Part shown: piece after piece, positions 15,447-24,085 of the stretch | Numbering within the stretch: the stretch's first letter is position 1 | Layout of the letters: every line of letters begins with the position of its first letter | Program-made: the position numbers and the translations under genes | Assembly: GCA_902570055.1 (NCBI GenBank) | Contig: CACFWQ010000004.1 | Location: 1 to 41,420 of the forward strand | Length of the DNA: 41,420 nucleotides | Direction of reading: 5' to 3' | Source: an uncultured Pelagibacteraceae bacterium | GTDB taxonomy: Bacteria > Pseudomonadota > Alphaproteobacteria > Pelagibacterales > Pelagibacteraceae | Notes under the pieces: generated by a model | Database searches by the model: none | Seen by the model: the letters and a program-made list of their open reading frames with translations, nothing else | Told to the model about the DNA's origin: nothing

Positions 15447-17143
15447 CAATATCTTTAAAGAATTTAACCGGAGGACAGGCTGCGGTAAAATCATTAAAAA
15501 AAGAAAAAGTTAAACATATTTTCGGTTTAATTGGTTCGTCAACAATGGAAATTTTTGATGCCCTTTATTATGAAAAAAAAATAAAGTTTATTGGGGTTAG
15601 AGATGAAAGAACTGGAACTCATATGGCTGACGGATATGCAAGAGCATCAAATCAACCCGGTATAATCCTTGCAGGACAAAATGGCCCCGGCGCTACAAAC
15701 TTAGTCACAGGAATTGCGCAAGCAAAAGCTGCTTTTTCCCCTGTTGTTTCAATTGTTGGATCTTATTCAACTAAAGATAAAATGGAAGATGCTTTTCAAG
15801 GTTTAGATCAACAATCTTTATTTAAACCAATAACAAAAAAAACTTGGACTGTAACTAATGTAAAAAAAATTCCTAATATTTTTAACAATGCTTTCAAGTT
15901 GGCAATGTCTCCACGAAGAGGGCCTGTATGTATTAATTTACCAAGAAATATTTTGGCCAATTCTGCAAATTTTAAAATAGATAAGAATAAAAAATCTTAT
16001 GTTAATCAAAGTACAATTAAAGCTAAATTAGTTTCTATAAAAAAAACAGTTAAAATAATTAACAATTCAAAAAAAATAGTAATTATTGCTGGAGGCGGAA
16101 TAAAATATACTTCAAAATATAGAAGTGTAATTAAATTAGCAGAATTGTTAAATGTTCCTATAGTAACATCAGCAGGACATGGGGATGCTATTCCATTTAA
16201 TTTTAAGTTAAATGCTGGCCAAATGGGTCCTAGGGGGAACCCAGTTGCATCAAAACTAATAAAAGAAGCAGAAGTTATTATAGCTCTTGGTACAAGACTT
16301 GGTTTTAATTCAACTTTTTATTCTTATGAAAATATAAATAAAAAGGCAAAAATCATACAAGTTGAATTAGAAAAAAAAATGATTGGTAGATATTTTCCTT
16401 TAGCTGTTGGGATCAATGGTGATGCAGCTACTGTAACTGATCAAATATATAAAGAAATAAAAAAACAAAAAATTATTTTAGATGTCAAAAAATGGACTAA
16501 TGCTTATTTATATGAAAGATCTAAGTTTTTGCATAATAGGAACAAAATTGAATTAAAAAAAAACTTTCCTATTCAGCCTACAAGTTTATTTAAACAATTA
16601 AGAGGAGTTCTACCAAAAAATTCTGCGATAACACTTGATGCAGGAACGTTATGTTTGCAGGCAACAGATGCCCTAGAATATTATGATCCTCCATCTTTGT
16701 TTACGCCTTTAGATTTTGGCTTGGTTGGATTTTCATTTGCCTGTGGTTTGGGCGTTAAAGTTGCAAAACCAAACAAAAAAGTGATTAGTCTTATAGGTGA
16801 CGGAGGTTTTGGAATGACGATTTCAGAGTTAAGTACTGCGGTAGAACATGAAATTAATACAATAACTATAGTTATGAACAATAAAAGTTGGGGTGCTGAA
16901 AAAGCGTATCAAAAAGATTTTTATGAAAAGAGATATTTTGGTGCAGATATAAACAGTCCTCCATTTGATAAAGTTGCTGAACTTTATGGAGCTAAGGGAT
17001 TTAAAGTTAATAAAACCACAGAAATAAACCAAGCTGTTAGGGAAGCTTTAAAAATAAATAAACCAGTAGTCATTGATGTTGATGTAGATCCTAAAGCACT
17101 GTACAGTTTTAGAAGAGACAGTTTTAAACATAGAGTCAAATAA
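15443..17143 (+). CDS. Thiamine pyrophosphate-dependent enzyme, acetolactate synthase/decarboxylase family
   Basis: A 566-residue three-domain TPP enzyme. The N-terminal PYR domain has catalytic E55 in RDERTG and the AGQNGPGATN loop near 77-86; the central domain has an AGGG at 216-219; the C-terminal PP domain has GDGG at 452-455 and NN at 479-480, the metal-diphosphate motif. The GTG start at 15443 overlaps the preceding stop by four bases. It could be a decarboxylase/lyase or a sulfoacetaldehyde acetyltransferase-like enzyme, since the N-terminal IGSS and QNGPG features recall Xsc. There is no small regulatory subunit nearby, which argues against branched-chain amino acid biosynthesis. Confidence 0.85.
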   Translation: MTISLKNLTGGQAAVKSLKKEKVKHIFGLIGSSTMEIFDALYYEKKIKFIGVRDERTGTHMADGYARASNQPGIILAGQNGPGATNLVTGIAQAKAAFSPVVSIVGSYSTKDKMEDAFQGLDQQSLFKPITKKTWTVTNVKKIPNIFNNAFKLAMSPRRGPVCINLPRNILANSANFKIDKNKKSYVNQSTIKAKLVSIKKTVKIINNSKKIVIIAGGGIKYTSKYRSVIKLAELLNVPIVTSAGHGDAIPFNFKLNAGQMGPRGNPVASKLIKEAEVIIALGTRLGFNSTFYSYENINKKAKIIQVELEKKMIGRYFPLAVGINGDAATVTDQIYKEIKKQKIILDVKKWTNAYLYERSKFLHNRNKIELKKNFPIQPTSLFKQLRGVLPKNSAITLDAGTLCLQATDALEYYDPPSLFTPLDFGLVGFSFACGLGVKVAKPNKKVISLIGDGGFGMTISELSTAVEHEINTITIVMNNKSWGAEKAYQKDFYEKRYFGADINSPPFDKVAELYGAKGFKVNKTTEINQAVREALKINKPVVIDVDVDPKALYSFRRDSFKHRVK

Positions 17144-17730
17144 TGAAATTAGAGCTAAGAAAATTTGCAAAATTTGTTGATAAAACTTTTATTGAGGGTG
17201 GTAAAGAGGCAAAAAAACCTGTTTTGTTAGTATCGGTTGCGGCAGTAATTAAAAACCCATGGCATGACAAAGGTTTTGTGGAAGATTTAAAGCCAGTAAT
17301 ATTAGATTTAGCTCCAAAGCTAGGAGATATTTTAGTTCCTGAGTTGATTAAAGAAATTGGCTCTCCAGAAAAAATTTTAGCATATGGTAAAGCTGGAACA
17401 GTTGGCTTAAATGGTGAAATAGAACATGCATCTGCATTTATTCATACCCTTAGATTTGGAAATAAATTTAGAGATGCTGTTGGTGGAACATCATATTTAA
17501 GTTTTACAAATACACGTGGTCCTGCTGGATCTAAAATATCCATTCCGATGATGCATAAAAAGGATGCGGGCTTAAGACCTTATTACTTAACACATGAATT
17601 TACTATTCATGATGCGCCCTTTAATAATGAAATTATAATTGCTATTGGTGCTGCTTCAAGTGGAAGGGCTCATGCAAGAACGGGTGATAGATATCAGGAT
17701 ATGAAAGAAATGGGCATTGAACCAAAGTAA
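17143..17730 (+). CDS. DUF1185 'amino acid synthesis' family protein
   Basis: A 195-residue protein recognised as the DUF1185/AA_synth family by its KPVLLVSVAAVIKNPW start, the YGKAGTVGLNGEIEHASA centre and a C-terminal IAIGAASSGRAHARTGDR. The function is not established despite the family name. Its start overlaps the TPP enzyme stop by one base (TAATG). It probably acts as a small cytoplasmic enzyme or lyase in the same catabolic route. No signal peptide or membrane helix is seen. Confidence 0.82.
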   Translation: MKLELRKFAKFVDKTFIEGGKEAKKPVLLVSVAAVIKNPWHDKGFVEDLKPVILDLAPKLGDILVPELIKEIGSPEKILAYGKAGTVGLNGEIEHASAFIHTLRFGNKFRDAVGGTSYLSFTNTRGPAGSKISIPMMHKKDAGLRPYYLTHEFTIHDAPFNNEIIIAIGAASSGRAHARTGDRYQDMKEMGIEPK

Positions 17731-17735
17731 TTTAA

Positions 17736-18509
17736 ATGATCAATGCAAAAGACTCCAAAGAAACATTTTACATATTAAATAAAAAAGAAGAAATTCCCTT
17801 GGTTTTAATTCATGGAGTTGGGCTTACTCATAAAATTTGGAATCCGCAGATTGATGCCTTTAAAAATACTGTGTTAGCTTATGATATTTTGGGTCATGGG
17901 AATACTCCATTAAATAAAGATAAAATAAGTTTTGATGATTTTTCTCAGCAATTACTAAACTTAATTGATGAACTTAATTTTAAAAAAATACATTTAATTG
18001 GTTTTTCAATTGGATCTTTAATCGCAAGAAATTTTGCTACTAAATATAATGAAAGATTAGATTCTTTAACTTTATTATGTTCGGTATTTCAAAGAAGCAA
18101 AGAACAACAACAAATTGTTAATGACAGATTTGAACTCTCAAAAAAAAGCAAGTCTTTATCAAGACAAGCTCTTAAAAGATGGTTCACAGACAAATACTTG
18201 GAAAAAAATCCCCGCATATATGAAGAAATTACTTCTATGCTCGAACAAAACAATATGAAAAACTTTCTTAAAGTTTATGAGCTATTTGTAAAACATAAAG
18301 ATGATGAAAAGTTTGATAGCATTAAAACAAAAACACTTGTTATAACAGGAGAAAATGATGCTGGCTCAACTCCAGAAATGTCTAAAAATTTGAGCAAGAA
18401 AATAACAAATTCTAAACTTAAAATAGTGAATAATGGAAAACATCTATGTAGTATTGAGTGTGCAGATGATGTAAATAATATTATTAAAGATCATATTAAA
18501 AATGACTAA
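17736..18509 (+). CDS. Alpha/beta hydrolase (PcaD-like), LLM operon
   Basis: A 257-residue alpha/beta hydrolase. The oxyanion segment is LIHGVGLTHKIW, the nucleophile S91 sits in GFSIGS, D208 in TGENDAGSTP and H236 in NGKHLCSIE. It resembles 3-oxoadipate enol-lactonase-type enzymes. It shares its length and a RWFTDxxxxxNP motif with the hydrolase at 23309-24082, so the two look paralogous. It lies five bases after the DUF1185 gene and overlaps the aldehyde dehydrogenase start by eight bases. Likely hydrolyses an ester, lactone or C-C bond made by the operon's monooxygenase. Confidence 0.88.
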   Translation: MINAKDSKETFYILNKKEEIPLVLIHGVGLTHKIWNPQIDAFKNTVLAYDILGHGNTPLNKDKISFDDFSQQLLNLIDELNFKKIHLIGFSIGSLIARNFATKYNERLDSLTLLCSVFQRSKEQQQIVNDRFELSKKSKSLSRQALKRWFTDKYLEKNPRIYEEITSMLEQNNMKNFLKVYELFVKHKDDEKFDSIKTKTLVITGENDAGSTPEMSKNLSKKITNSKLKIVNNGKHLCSIECADDVNNIIKDHIKND

Positions 18510-19983
18510 GCTAAAAGAATATAAAATGTTTATTAATGGAGAGTGGGTAGGCTCTGAAAGTAAAAAAACATTTAAGACATTAAATCCAGAAAATAACGAA
18601 CCCTGGGCACAAGTGCCTGAGGCAAGTGAAAAAGATGTGGATAAGGCAGTAAAAGCTGCACAAAAAGCCTTTGAGGGAAAATGGCCAAATTTATTTCCAA
18701 AAGAAAGAGCAAATTATTTAAGAGCTATAGCTGACCAATTAAGAAAAAATGCGGAACTCCTTGGAAAAATAGAAACGATTGATACTGGAAAATTATTTAA
18801 AGAAACAAAAACTCAAGCAAATTATATTGCTGAATATTATGATTATTATGCGGGACTTGCTGATAAAGTTGAAGGAACAGTCTTGCCTATGGATAAAGCT
18901 AATATGCAAGTTATAACTACTAGAGTTCCTATTGGAGTTGTTGCAGCAATAATTCCTTGGAACTCTCAGATGTTATTAACAGCTGTAAAGTTAGCTCCAG
19001 CTCTTGCAATGGGAAATACCGTGGTAATCAAATCGTCGGAATTAGCTCCCGCAACATTATTTGAGTTAGCTAAGCTAATAGAAAAAACTGGGATTCCAAA
19101 AGGTGTGGTAAATATAATTTCCGGGTTTGGTGAGCCTTGTGGAAAAGCTTTAACATCTCATAATTTTGTTGAAAGAGTTGCTTTTACTGGTGGTCCGGAA
19201 ACAGCTAGGCACATAATAAAAAATTCTGCTAATAATTTATCTCAAGTAAGTCTGGAGCTTGGTGGAAAAAGTCCCGTTGCTGTTTTTGAAGACGCTGATC
19301 AAGAAAATGCACTAAATGGAATTACAGCAGGAATATTTGGAGCTAGCGGACAAAGCTGCATAGCTGGCTCTAGGCTATATATTCAAAAAAGTATTTATGA
19401 AAATTTTTTAGAAAAAATTGTAAATCGAGCAAATAAAATTAAGTTAGGACCTCCCATGGAGCCTGATACACAAATGGGTCCTTTAAGCAGTTTAAAACAA
19501 TTAGAAATAATTGAAAAAAATATTAAACTTACTTTAAACCAAGGAGGAAAATTAAAATGTGGAGGCAAAAGACACAACTTATCAAATAAAGGATATTATT
19601 TTCCACCCACAGTAATTGAATGTGAAAATCATAATTTGCCTAGTGCAGAAAATGAATTATTTGGACCAGTTTTGTCTGTCATGAAATTTAATACTGAGGA
19701 GGAAGTGATAAATAAAATGAATGATAATCAATATGGTTTGTCTTCTGGAGTTTATACTAAAGATATAAATAGAGGATTAAGAGTTTCTAAATCAATTCGT
19801 GCAGGAATTACTTTTGTAAATACCTACAGATTAATTTCTCCTTCTGCTCCATTTGGAGGCATGAAAGATAGTGGATATGGAAAGGAAGCCGGAATAGAAT
19901 CTATCAAAGATTATACAAGAATTAAAACAACTTGGTTTAATACATCGGATAAACCCATGAGCGATCCTTTTACTATGGGTTAA
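18502..19983 (+). CDS. NAD(P)-dependent aldehyde dehydrogenase
   Basis: A 493-residue aldehyde dehydrogenase of normal length. PWNSQ at 152-156 provides the oxyanion asparagine N154, KSSE lies at 177-180, the Rossmann FTGGPE at 228-233, general base E252 in LELGGKSP and nucleophile C286 in GQSCIAGSRL. It oxidises an aldehyde to the acid. As the fifth gene of the LLM operon it probably handles an aldehyde released by the TPP lyase or the monooxygenase. The start overlaps the preceding gene by eight bases. Confidence 0.95.
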   Translation: MTKLKEYKMFINGEWVGSESKKTFKTLNPENNEPWAQVPEASEKDVDKAVKAAQKAFEGKWPNLFPKERANYLRAIADQLRKNAELLGKIETIDTGKLFKETKTQANYIAEYYDYYAGLADKVEGTVLPMDKANMQVITTRVPIGVVAAIIPWNSQMLLTAVKLAPALAMGNTVVIKSSELAPATLFELAKLIEKTGIPKGVVNIISGFGEPCGKALTSHNFVERVAFTGGPETARHIIKNSANNLSQVSLELGGKSPVAVFEDADQENALNGITAGIFGASGQSCIAGSRLYIQKSIYENFLEKIVNRANKIKLGPPMEPDTQMGPLSSLKQLEIIEKNIKLTLNQGGKLKCGGKRHNLSNKGYYFPPTVIECENHNLPSAENELFGPVLSVMKFNTEEEVINKMNDNQYGLSSGVYTKDINRGLRVSKSIRAGITFVNTYRLISPSAPFGGMKDSGYGKEAGIESIKDYTRIKTTWFNTSDKPMSDPFTMG

Positions 19984-19987
19984 ATAT

Positions 19988-20845
19988 TTGATATTTAAAC
20001 ATACATTATTAATTTTGTTTGTAATGTTTTTGCTTGGTAGTGCTTATCCAACTGCAAAACTTGGTCTCAATGCTTCTATTCCACCAATTTTATTTGGTTC
20101 TTTAAGAATGGCCATTGTATTTATTTGTCTTTTTCCTTTTGTAAAATTTAAATTACCAGATAAAAAATATTTATTACCTTTGTTAGGTTTTGCTGTTTCA
20201 ATGGGAACTGGGGTAAATTTTTTTTTATATTTATCAGTAAATGCATCAAACATTTTAGCACCAATCGTTATAGGTGCCCAACTATCAATTCCTTTAGCTA
20301 TAATTATTAGTTCAGTATTTATTAAAGAAACAATAAGTTATAAAAAATGGGTATTTATCATTACATCTTTTTTAGGAATATTGATAATTGGATTTGACCC
20401 AAAGATTGCAGATGAAATTTTAGGATTTTTATTAATTTGTTGTATGGCATTTTTTTATGCATCAGCACAAGTATTTTCAAGATACCTTAAAGAATTAGAT
20501 GTTAAATTTACTAGTGCTTTTATGGGAATTATTGGTTGTATAACTCTATTAATTTTTTCTCTTATTTTTGAAGGAAATACATTTTTAACTTTAAAAAATC
20601 TAAATTCCGAAGCATGGTTATTAGCGTTACACCATGGTATTCTTTGTTCTTTAATGGGACACATGTCCATGTTCTATCTTTATAAATTTTATCCCGTTGG
20701 GCAAGTTTTGCCATTTTATGCTTTATTTCCAGTCTTTGGAATTATACTAAGTTTCTTTATATTTGGAGAAATCCCTACACTTATTATGATCACTGGCGGA
20801 ATTATAGTAATAACTTCGGTCTTTTTGCTCAATAAAATAAGATAA
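19988..20845 (+). CDS. DMT-superfamily (EamA) permease, end of LLM operon
   Basis: A 285-residue membrane protein with about ten hydrophobic segments in two EamA repeats, with GSAYPTAKLGL in helix 1 and a PTLIMITGGIIVITSVFLL end. The start is given as TTG at 19988 because it retains the whole of helix 1; the first in-frame ATG is at 20024 and would cut into that helix. It is four bases after the aldehyde dehydrogenase and may carry the operon's substrate or product. Weakly conserved cargo features prevent a substrate call. Confidence 0.85.
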   Translation: MIFKHTLLILFVMFLLGSAYPTAKLGLNASIPPILFGSLRMAIVFICLFPFVKFKLPDKKYLLPLLGFAVSMGTGVNFFLYLSVNASNILAPIVIGAQLSIPLAIIISSVFIKETISYKKWVFIITSFLGILIIGFDPKIADEILGFLLICCMAFFYASAQVFSRYLKELDVKFTSAFMGIIGCITLLIFSLIFEGNTFLTLKNLNSEAWLLALHHGILCSLMGHMSMFYLYKFYPVGQVLPFYALFPVFGIILSFFIFGEIPTLIMITGGIIVITSVFLLNKIR

Positions 20846-20893
20846 TTTATTTATTGAAATAATATACCAGTAAGATTTAATTTATTTTTTATA

Positions 20894-20907
20894 AATTGTT
20901 AACAATT
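20894..20907. promoter_or_regulatory. Perfect 14-base palindrome upstream of the binding protein
   Basis: AATTGTTAACAATT is a perfect palindrome ending 12 bases before the ATG at 20920, adjoining the GAGGGA ribosome site. It could be an operator acting on transcription start or ribosome access. A/T-rich palindromes arise easily in this genome. Confidence 0.25.
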
Positions 20908-20919
20908 AATGAGGGAATA

Positions 20920-22101
20920 ATGAAAAAACTATTTATTGCTGCATTTATATTTGTTTCGACTATTACAACAAGTACTTTTGCAGAAATCAAAATGGGGGTT
21001 ATTTTAGGATTTACTGGTCCTATCGAATCTCTAACGCCTGCTATGGCGGCTTCAGCTGAACTTGCTTTTAAAGAAGCATCTGATTCTGGATCGCTATTAG
21101 GTGGAGAAACAATCACTCCAGTAAGAGCAGACTCAACTTGTGTTGACTCAGCAGCGGCTCAATCAGCAGCGGAAGGTCTTGTTTCTCAAGGCGTGGCTGC
21201 AATTATGGGTGCTGACTGCTCAGGTGTAACTGGCGCTATCGCAACAAACGTTGCAGTGCCTAATGGAGTTGTAATGATTTCACCATCAGCAACATCACCT
21301 GGTTTAACTGACTTAGCTGATAATGGTTTCTTTTTTAGAACCGCACCATCAGATGCAAGAGGTGGTCAAATTCTAGCTGATATCACTAAAGACAGAAAAA
21401 TCAAAAGTGTTGCAATTACTTACACTAACAACGACTACGGAAAAGGTTTAGCAGATGTATACGCGGCTGCTTGTAAAGCTCATGGTATCAAAGTAACAAC
21501 TTCAGCTGCCCATGAAGATGGAAAAGCTGATTACTCATCTGAGGTTGCTACTCTTGCTTCTGCAGGTGGTGACGCTGTTGCAGTAATTGGTTACCTTGAC
21601 CAAGGTGGTAAAGGAATAATACAAGGATCTTTGGACTCTGGTGCATTTGATACATTTATTTTATCAGATGGTATGATCGGAGACTCTTTAACTGATGCAT
21701 TTGGAAAAAGCCTAAACAAATCTTTTGGTTCTCTACCAGGTTCAACTGGAAAAGGAGCAGGAGTATTTGCTAAAGTTGCAGGTGCAGCTGGTATTGATCC
21801 TTCTGGACCTTATACTGGAGAATCTTATGATGCAGCAGCTCTAATCGTACTAGCTATGCAAGCTGGAAATTCTGCTGACAGAGGATCAATTGCTAAACAC
21901 GTAATGGCAGTTGCAAATGGCCCTGGTAAGAAAATTTATCCAGGACAACTTAAAAAAGCTTTAGATTTACTAGCAAAAGGAAAGGCAGTTGACTACGAAG
22001 GTGCAACTGGTGTTACTTTTACTGATGTCGGTGAAGCTGAAGGTTCTTTCTTAGAAAAAGAAATCAAAGGCGGAAAATTTAAAACTAAAAAACAAAGATA
22101 A
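20920..22101 (+). CDS. Branched-chain amino acid-type ABC transporter substrate-binding protein (LivJ-like)
   Basis: About 393 residues from the ATG at 20920, chosen over an upstream TTG at 20896 because it starts a classical signal peptide (MKKLFIAAFIFV, cleavage near TFA/EIK) and has GAGGGA four bases upstream. The mature protein is a type 1 periplasmic-binding fold: MGVILGFTGPIE, the GADCSGVTGAI loop, ISPSATSPGL and the VAITYTNNDYGKGL strand. It uses more C-ending and G-containing codons than its neighbours, consistent with very high expression. The Liv permease and ATPase genes lie about 3.5 kb further on, on the other strand. Ligand may be an amino acid or a related small amide. Confidence 0.9.
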   Translation: MKKLFIAAFIFVSTITTSTFAEIKMGVILGFTGPIESLTPAMAASAELAFKEASDSGSLLGGETITPVRADSTCVDSAAAQSAAEGLVSQGVAAIMGADCSGVTGAIATNVAVPNGVVMISPSATSPGLTDLADNGFFFRTAPSDARGGQILADITKDRKIKSVAITYTNNDYGKGLADVYAAACKAHGIKVTTSAAHEDGKADYSSEVATLASAGGDAVAVIGYLDQGGKGIIQGSLDSGAFDTFILSDGMIGDSLTDAFGKSLNKSFGSLPGSTGKGAGVFAKVAGAAGIDPSGPYTGESYDAAALIVLAMQAGNSADRGSIAKHVMAVANGPGKKIYPGQLKKALDLLAKGKAVDYEGATGVTFTDVGEAEGSFLEKEIKGGKFKTKKQR

Positions 22102-22115
22102 TATCTAAATTTTAA

Positions 22116-22150
22116 AACCTCAGTGGTGAAAACTGCTGAGGTTTTTTTAT
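22116..22150 (+). terminator. Rho-independent terminator after the binding-protein gene
   Basis: Stem arms AACCTCAG (22116-22123) and CTGAGGTT (22136-22143) enclose a 12-base loop and run into a T tract. It starts about 15 bases after the stop codon. It is the clearest terminator in the window. It may also serve the converging MFS transcript. Confidence 0.85.
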
Positions 22151-23316
22151 TTTTTGCTTAGCGCCTCTGCTCTAAAAGTAGAATAAACTATTAAAACTAA
22201 TAAAGGAACACATATTAAGTTCATAGTTTTCCAATTAGTTAAACTTAAAAATATTCCAGCAGATAAACTTGCTAGTGCCATTGTGGAAAATACAATTAAA
22301 TCATTAATTCCTTGTATTCTAAATTTTTCTTCCTCTTTATAAGTTAAAACAACTAAACTAGTTCCAGAAATAAATAAAAAATTCCATCCTAATCCTAAAA
22401 ATATTAGAGCAACCATATAATTTGTATAGGTTTGTTCAAACAAACTTAAAATTATTGTTACTACATAAAATGAAACCCCTATGTAAATTATATTACTATG
22501 CCCAAACTTTTTAATTAAATGTCCTGTAATTAATGATGGAAGAAACATGGCTACTAGATGAAGTTGAAGAACCAAGCCTGTTTTTTCTAAACTCATCTTT
22601 TCCATCACATGCATGCTTAAGGGCGTTGCGGTCATTAAAAATGACATTACAGCATAAGCAAATGCAGCAGCAATTATTGCTTGTAAAAATCTTGGTTGAA
22701 AAATTATTTCAGATAATCTACGTCCAGTGTAATTATTATTTAAATCTATACTTGCTTTTTCATTATTTTTATAAAAAATAAAAAATATTGCAGGCATAAA
22801 AGTAAATACAGCGAGCAAAAGATAAGAGCCTACATATAAATGATCAGGAATAAGATTTTTTGTAAAATTTGCTAAGGTTATACCTAAAAAAGATGAAACA
22901 ATTCCTGCTAACATTAAAGTAGAGATAGCTTTTGGTACTTTTTCTTTCTCTACACTTTCTGCTGCTGCAAAACGATATTGATGAGCAAAAGCTATACCTA
23001 AACCAAGAATTAAATGTGAGATACAAAATAAAATAAAGTTTTGCTGAATAATTGCAAAAACTGCTAATAAACAAGTCGCTGAACTTACTAAAGCTCCAAA
23101 AATAAAACCTAGCTTTCGGCCTATTTTATCCATAATTTTTGCTGCTAAGATAGTAAAAATTGCAGTACCAACAACTGATGAAGCTGTAGGCAATGTTGAT
23201 AGGGCCTTTATAGAAGTAATTTGTGAACCAACAATTCCACTTAAAAAAACTGTAATAATATTTGCTGTAAATCCAAAAACCTGACTGATGGTTAATAAAC
23301 TAAGATTTTTATTCAT
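22147..23316 (-). CDS. MFS transporter
   Basis: A 389-residue major facilitator with about twelve hydrophobic helices. The AKIMDKIGRKLGFIFG loop near residues 58-73 is the motif A (G-x-x-x-D-x-x-G-R-K) between helices 2 and 3. Its ATG overlaps the stop of the upstream hydrolase gene by eight bases, so the two are coupled. It is the last gene of a module with a luciferase-like monooxygenase and an alpha/beta hydrolase and probably carries the module's substrate. Substrate unknown. Confidence 0.9.
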   Translation of the reverse strand: MNKNLSLLTISQVFGFTANIITVFLSGIVGSQITSIKALSTLPTASSVVGTAIFTILAAKIMDKIGRKLGFIFGALVSSATCLLAVFAIIQQNFILFCISHLILGLGIAFAHQYRFAAAESVEKEKVPKAISTLMLAGIVSSFLGITLANFTKNLIPDHLYVGSYLLLAVFTFMPAIFFIFYKNNEKASIDLNNNYTGRRLSEIIFQPRFLQAIIAAAFAYAVMSFLMTATPLSMHVMEKMSLEKTGLVLQLHLVAMFLPSLITGHLIKKFGHSNIIYIGVSFYVVTIILSLFEQTYTNYMVALIFLGLGWNFLFISGTSLVVLTYKEEEKFRIQGINDLIVFSTMALASLSAGIFLSLTNWKTMNLICVPLLVLIVYSTFRAEALSKK

Positions 23317-24082
23317 TCATAAACTCAATTAAACTTTCTGCTACTTCGTTTGGTGCCTCAATTAAAAAAGAATGTTTGTATTTTGGTAAAATTACCAATT
23401 TAGAATCTTTTATTTCTTTAGCCATAATTTCATTATGTTTTGGACTACAGCCTCCATCATGTTCTCCCGTCAAAAGCAAACATGGTTTAGAAATATTCTT
23501 TAACCATGGAAACATTTCTGTTTTTGCATATATTTTAAAAACATTAAGAAAGACTTCAGGATCAGTGTCTACAACTTGTTTCAATCTTCTCTTAACTAAA
23601 TCGGGATTGTTTTTAATAAATTCATCAGTAAACCACCTGTCGGTTAAAGTTTGTAATGTTTTTTCTATTCCATTTTTTTCCATTTCATGAATTACATTCC
23701 ATACTTTTTTAGAATCTTCTTCAGACCTTCCAGCTACGGTAGATAATAAACCGACTGAAATTGCACGTTCAGGAAACTTTAAAGCATAAGCTGGTGCAAT
23801 CATGCCGCCTAAAGAATGACCAGCAAAGTGTGCTTTTTCAAATTGTGTTTTTTCTCTAATTCTTTCAAGATCAAGAACTAATTCATCCAAAGTAAAATTT
23901 TTATGAGTTACTGGGGATTTTCCATGACCTCGTAGATCATAAGTTACTACGGTAAAATATTTTGATAGCCCTGGAACCATAAATCTCCAAGCATCTTCTG
24001 CTGCACCTATTCCATGTATTAAAAATAATGGTGGTCCCGATCCATTTATTGAATAATAACAATCTACAGAAGAAATTGTCAT
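23309..24082 (-). CDS. Alpha/beta hydrolase paired with second LLM monooxygenase
   Basis: A 257-residue alpha/beta hydrolase. Features are FLIHGIGAAEDAW, the DLRGHGKS loop, nucleophile S90 in GHSLGG, D209 in TGEHDGGCSP and H237 in YKHSFLIEAP. It is equal in length to the hydrolase at 17736-18509 and shares the RWFTDxxxxxNP motif, so the two are probably paralogues with diverged substrates. It starts three bases after the monooxygenase stop and overlaps the MFS gene. Probably hydrolyses an ester or lactone formed by the monooxygenase. Confidence 0.88.
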   Translation of the reverse strand: MTISSVDCYYSINGSGPPLFLIHGIGAAEDAWRFMVPGLSKYFTVVTYDLRGHGKSPVTHKNFTLDELVLDLERIREKTQFEKAHFAGHSLGGMIAPAYALKFPERAISVGLLSTVAGRSEEDSKKVWNVIHEMEKNGIEKTLQTLTDRWFTDEFIKNNPDLVKRRLKQVVDTDPEVFLNVFKIYAKTEMFPWLKNISKPCLLLTGEHDGGCSPKHNEIMAKEIKDSKLVILPKYKHSFLIEAPNEVAESLIEFMNE

Positions 24083-24085
24083 TGT

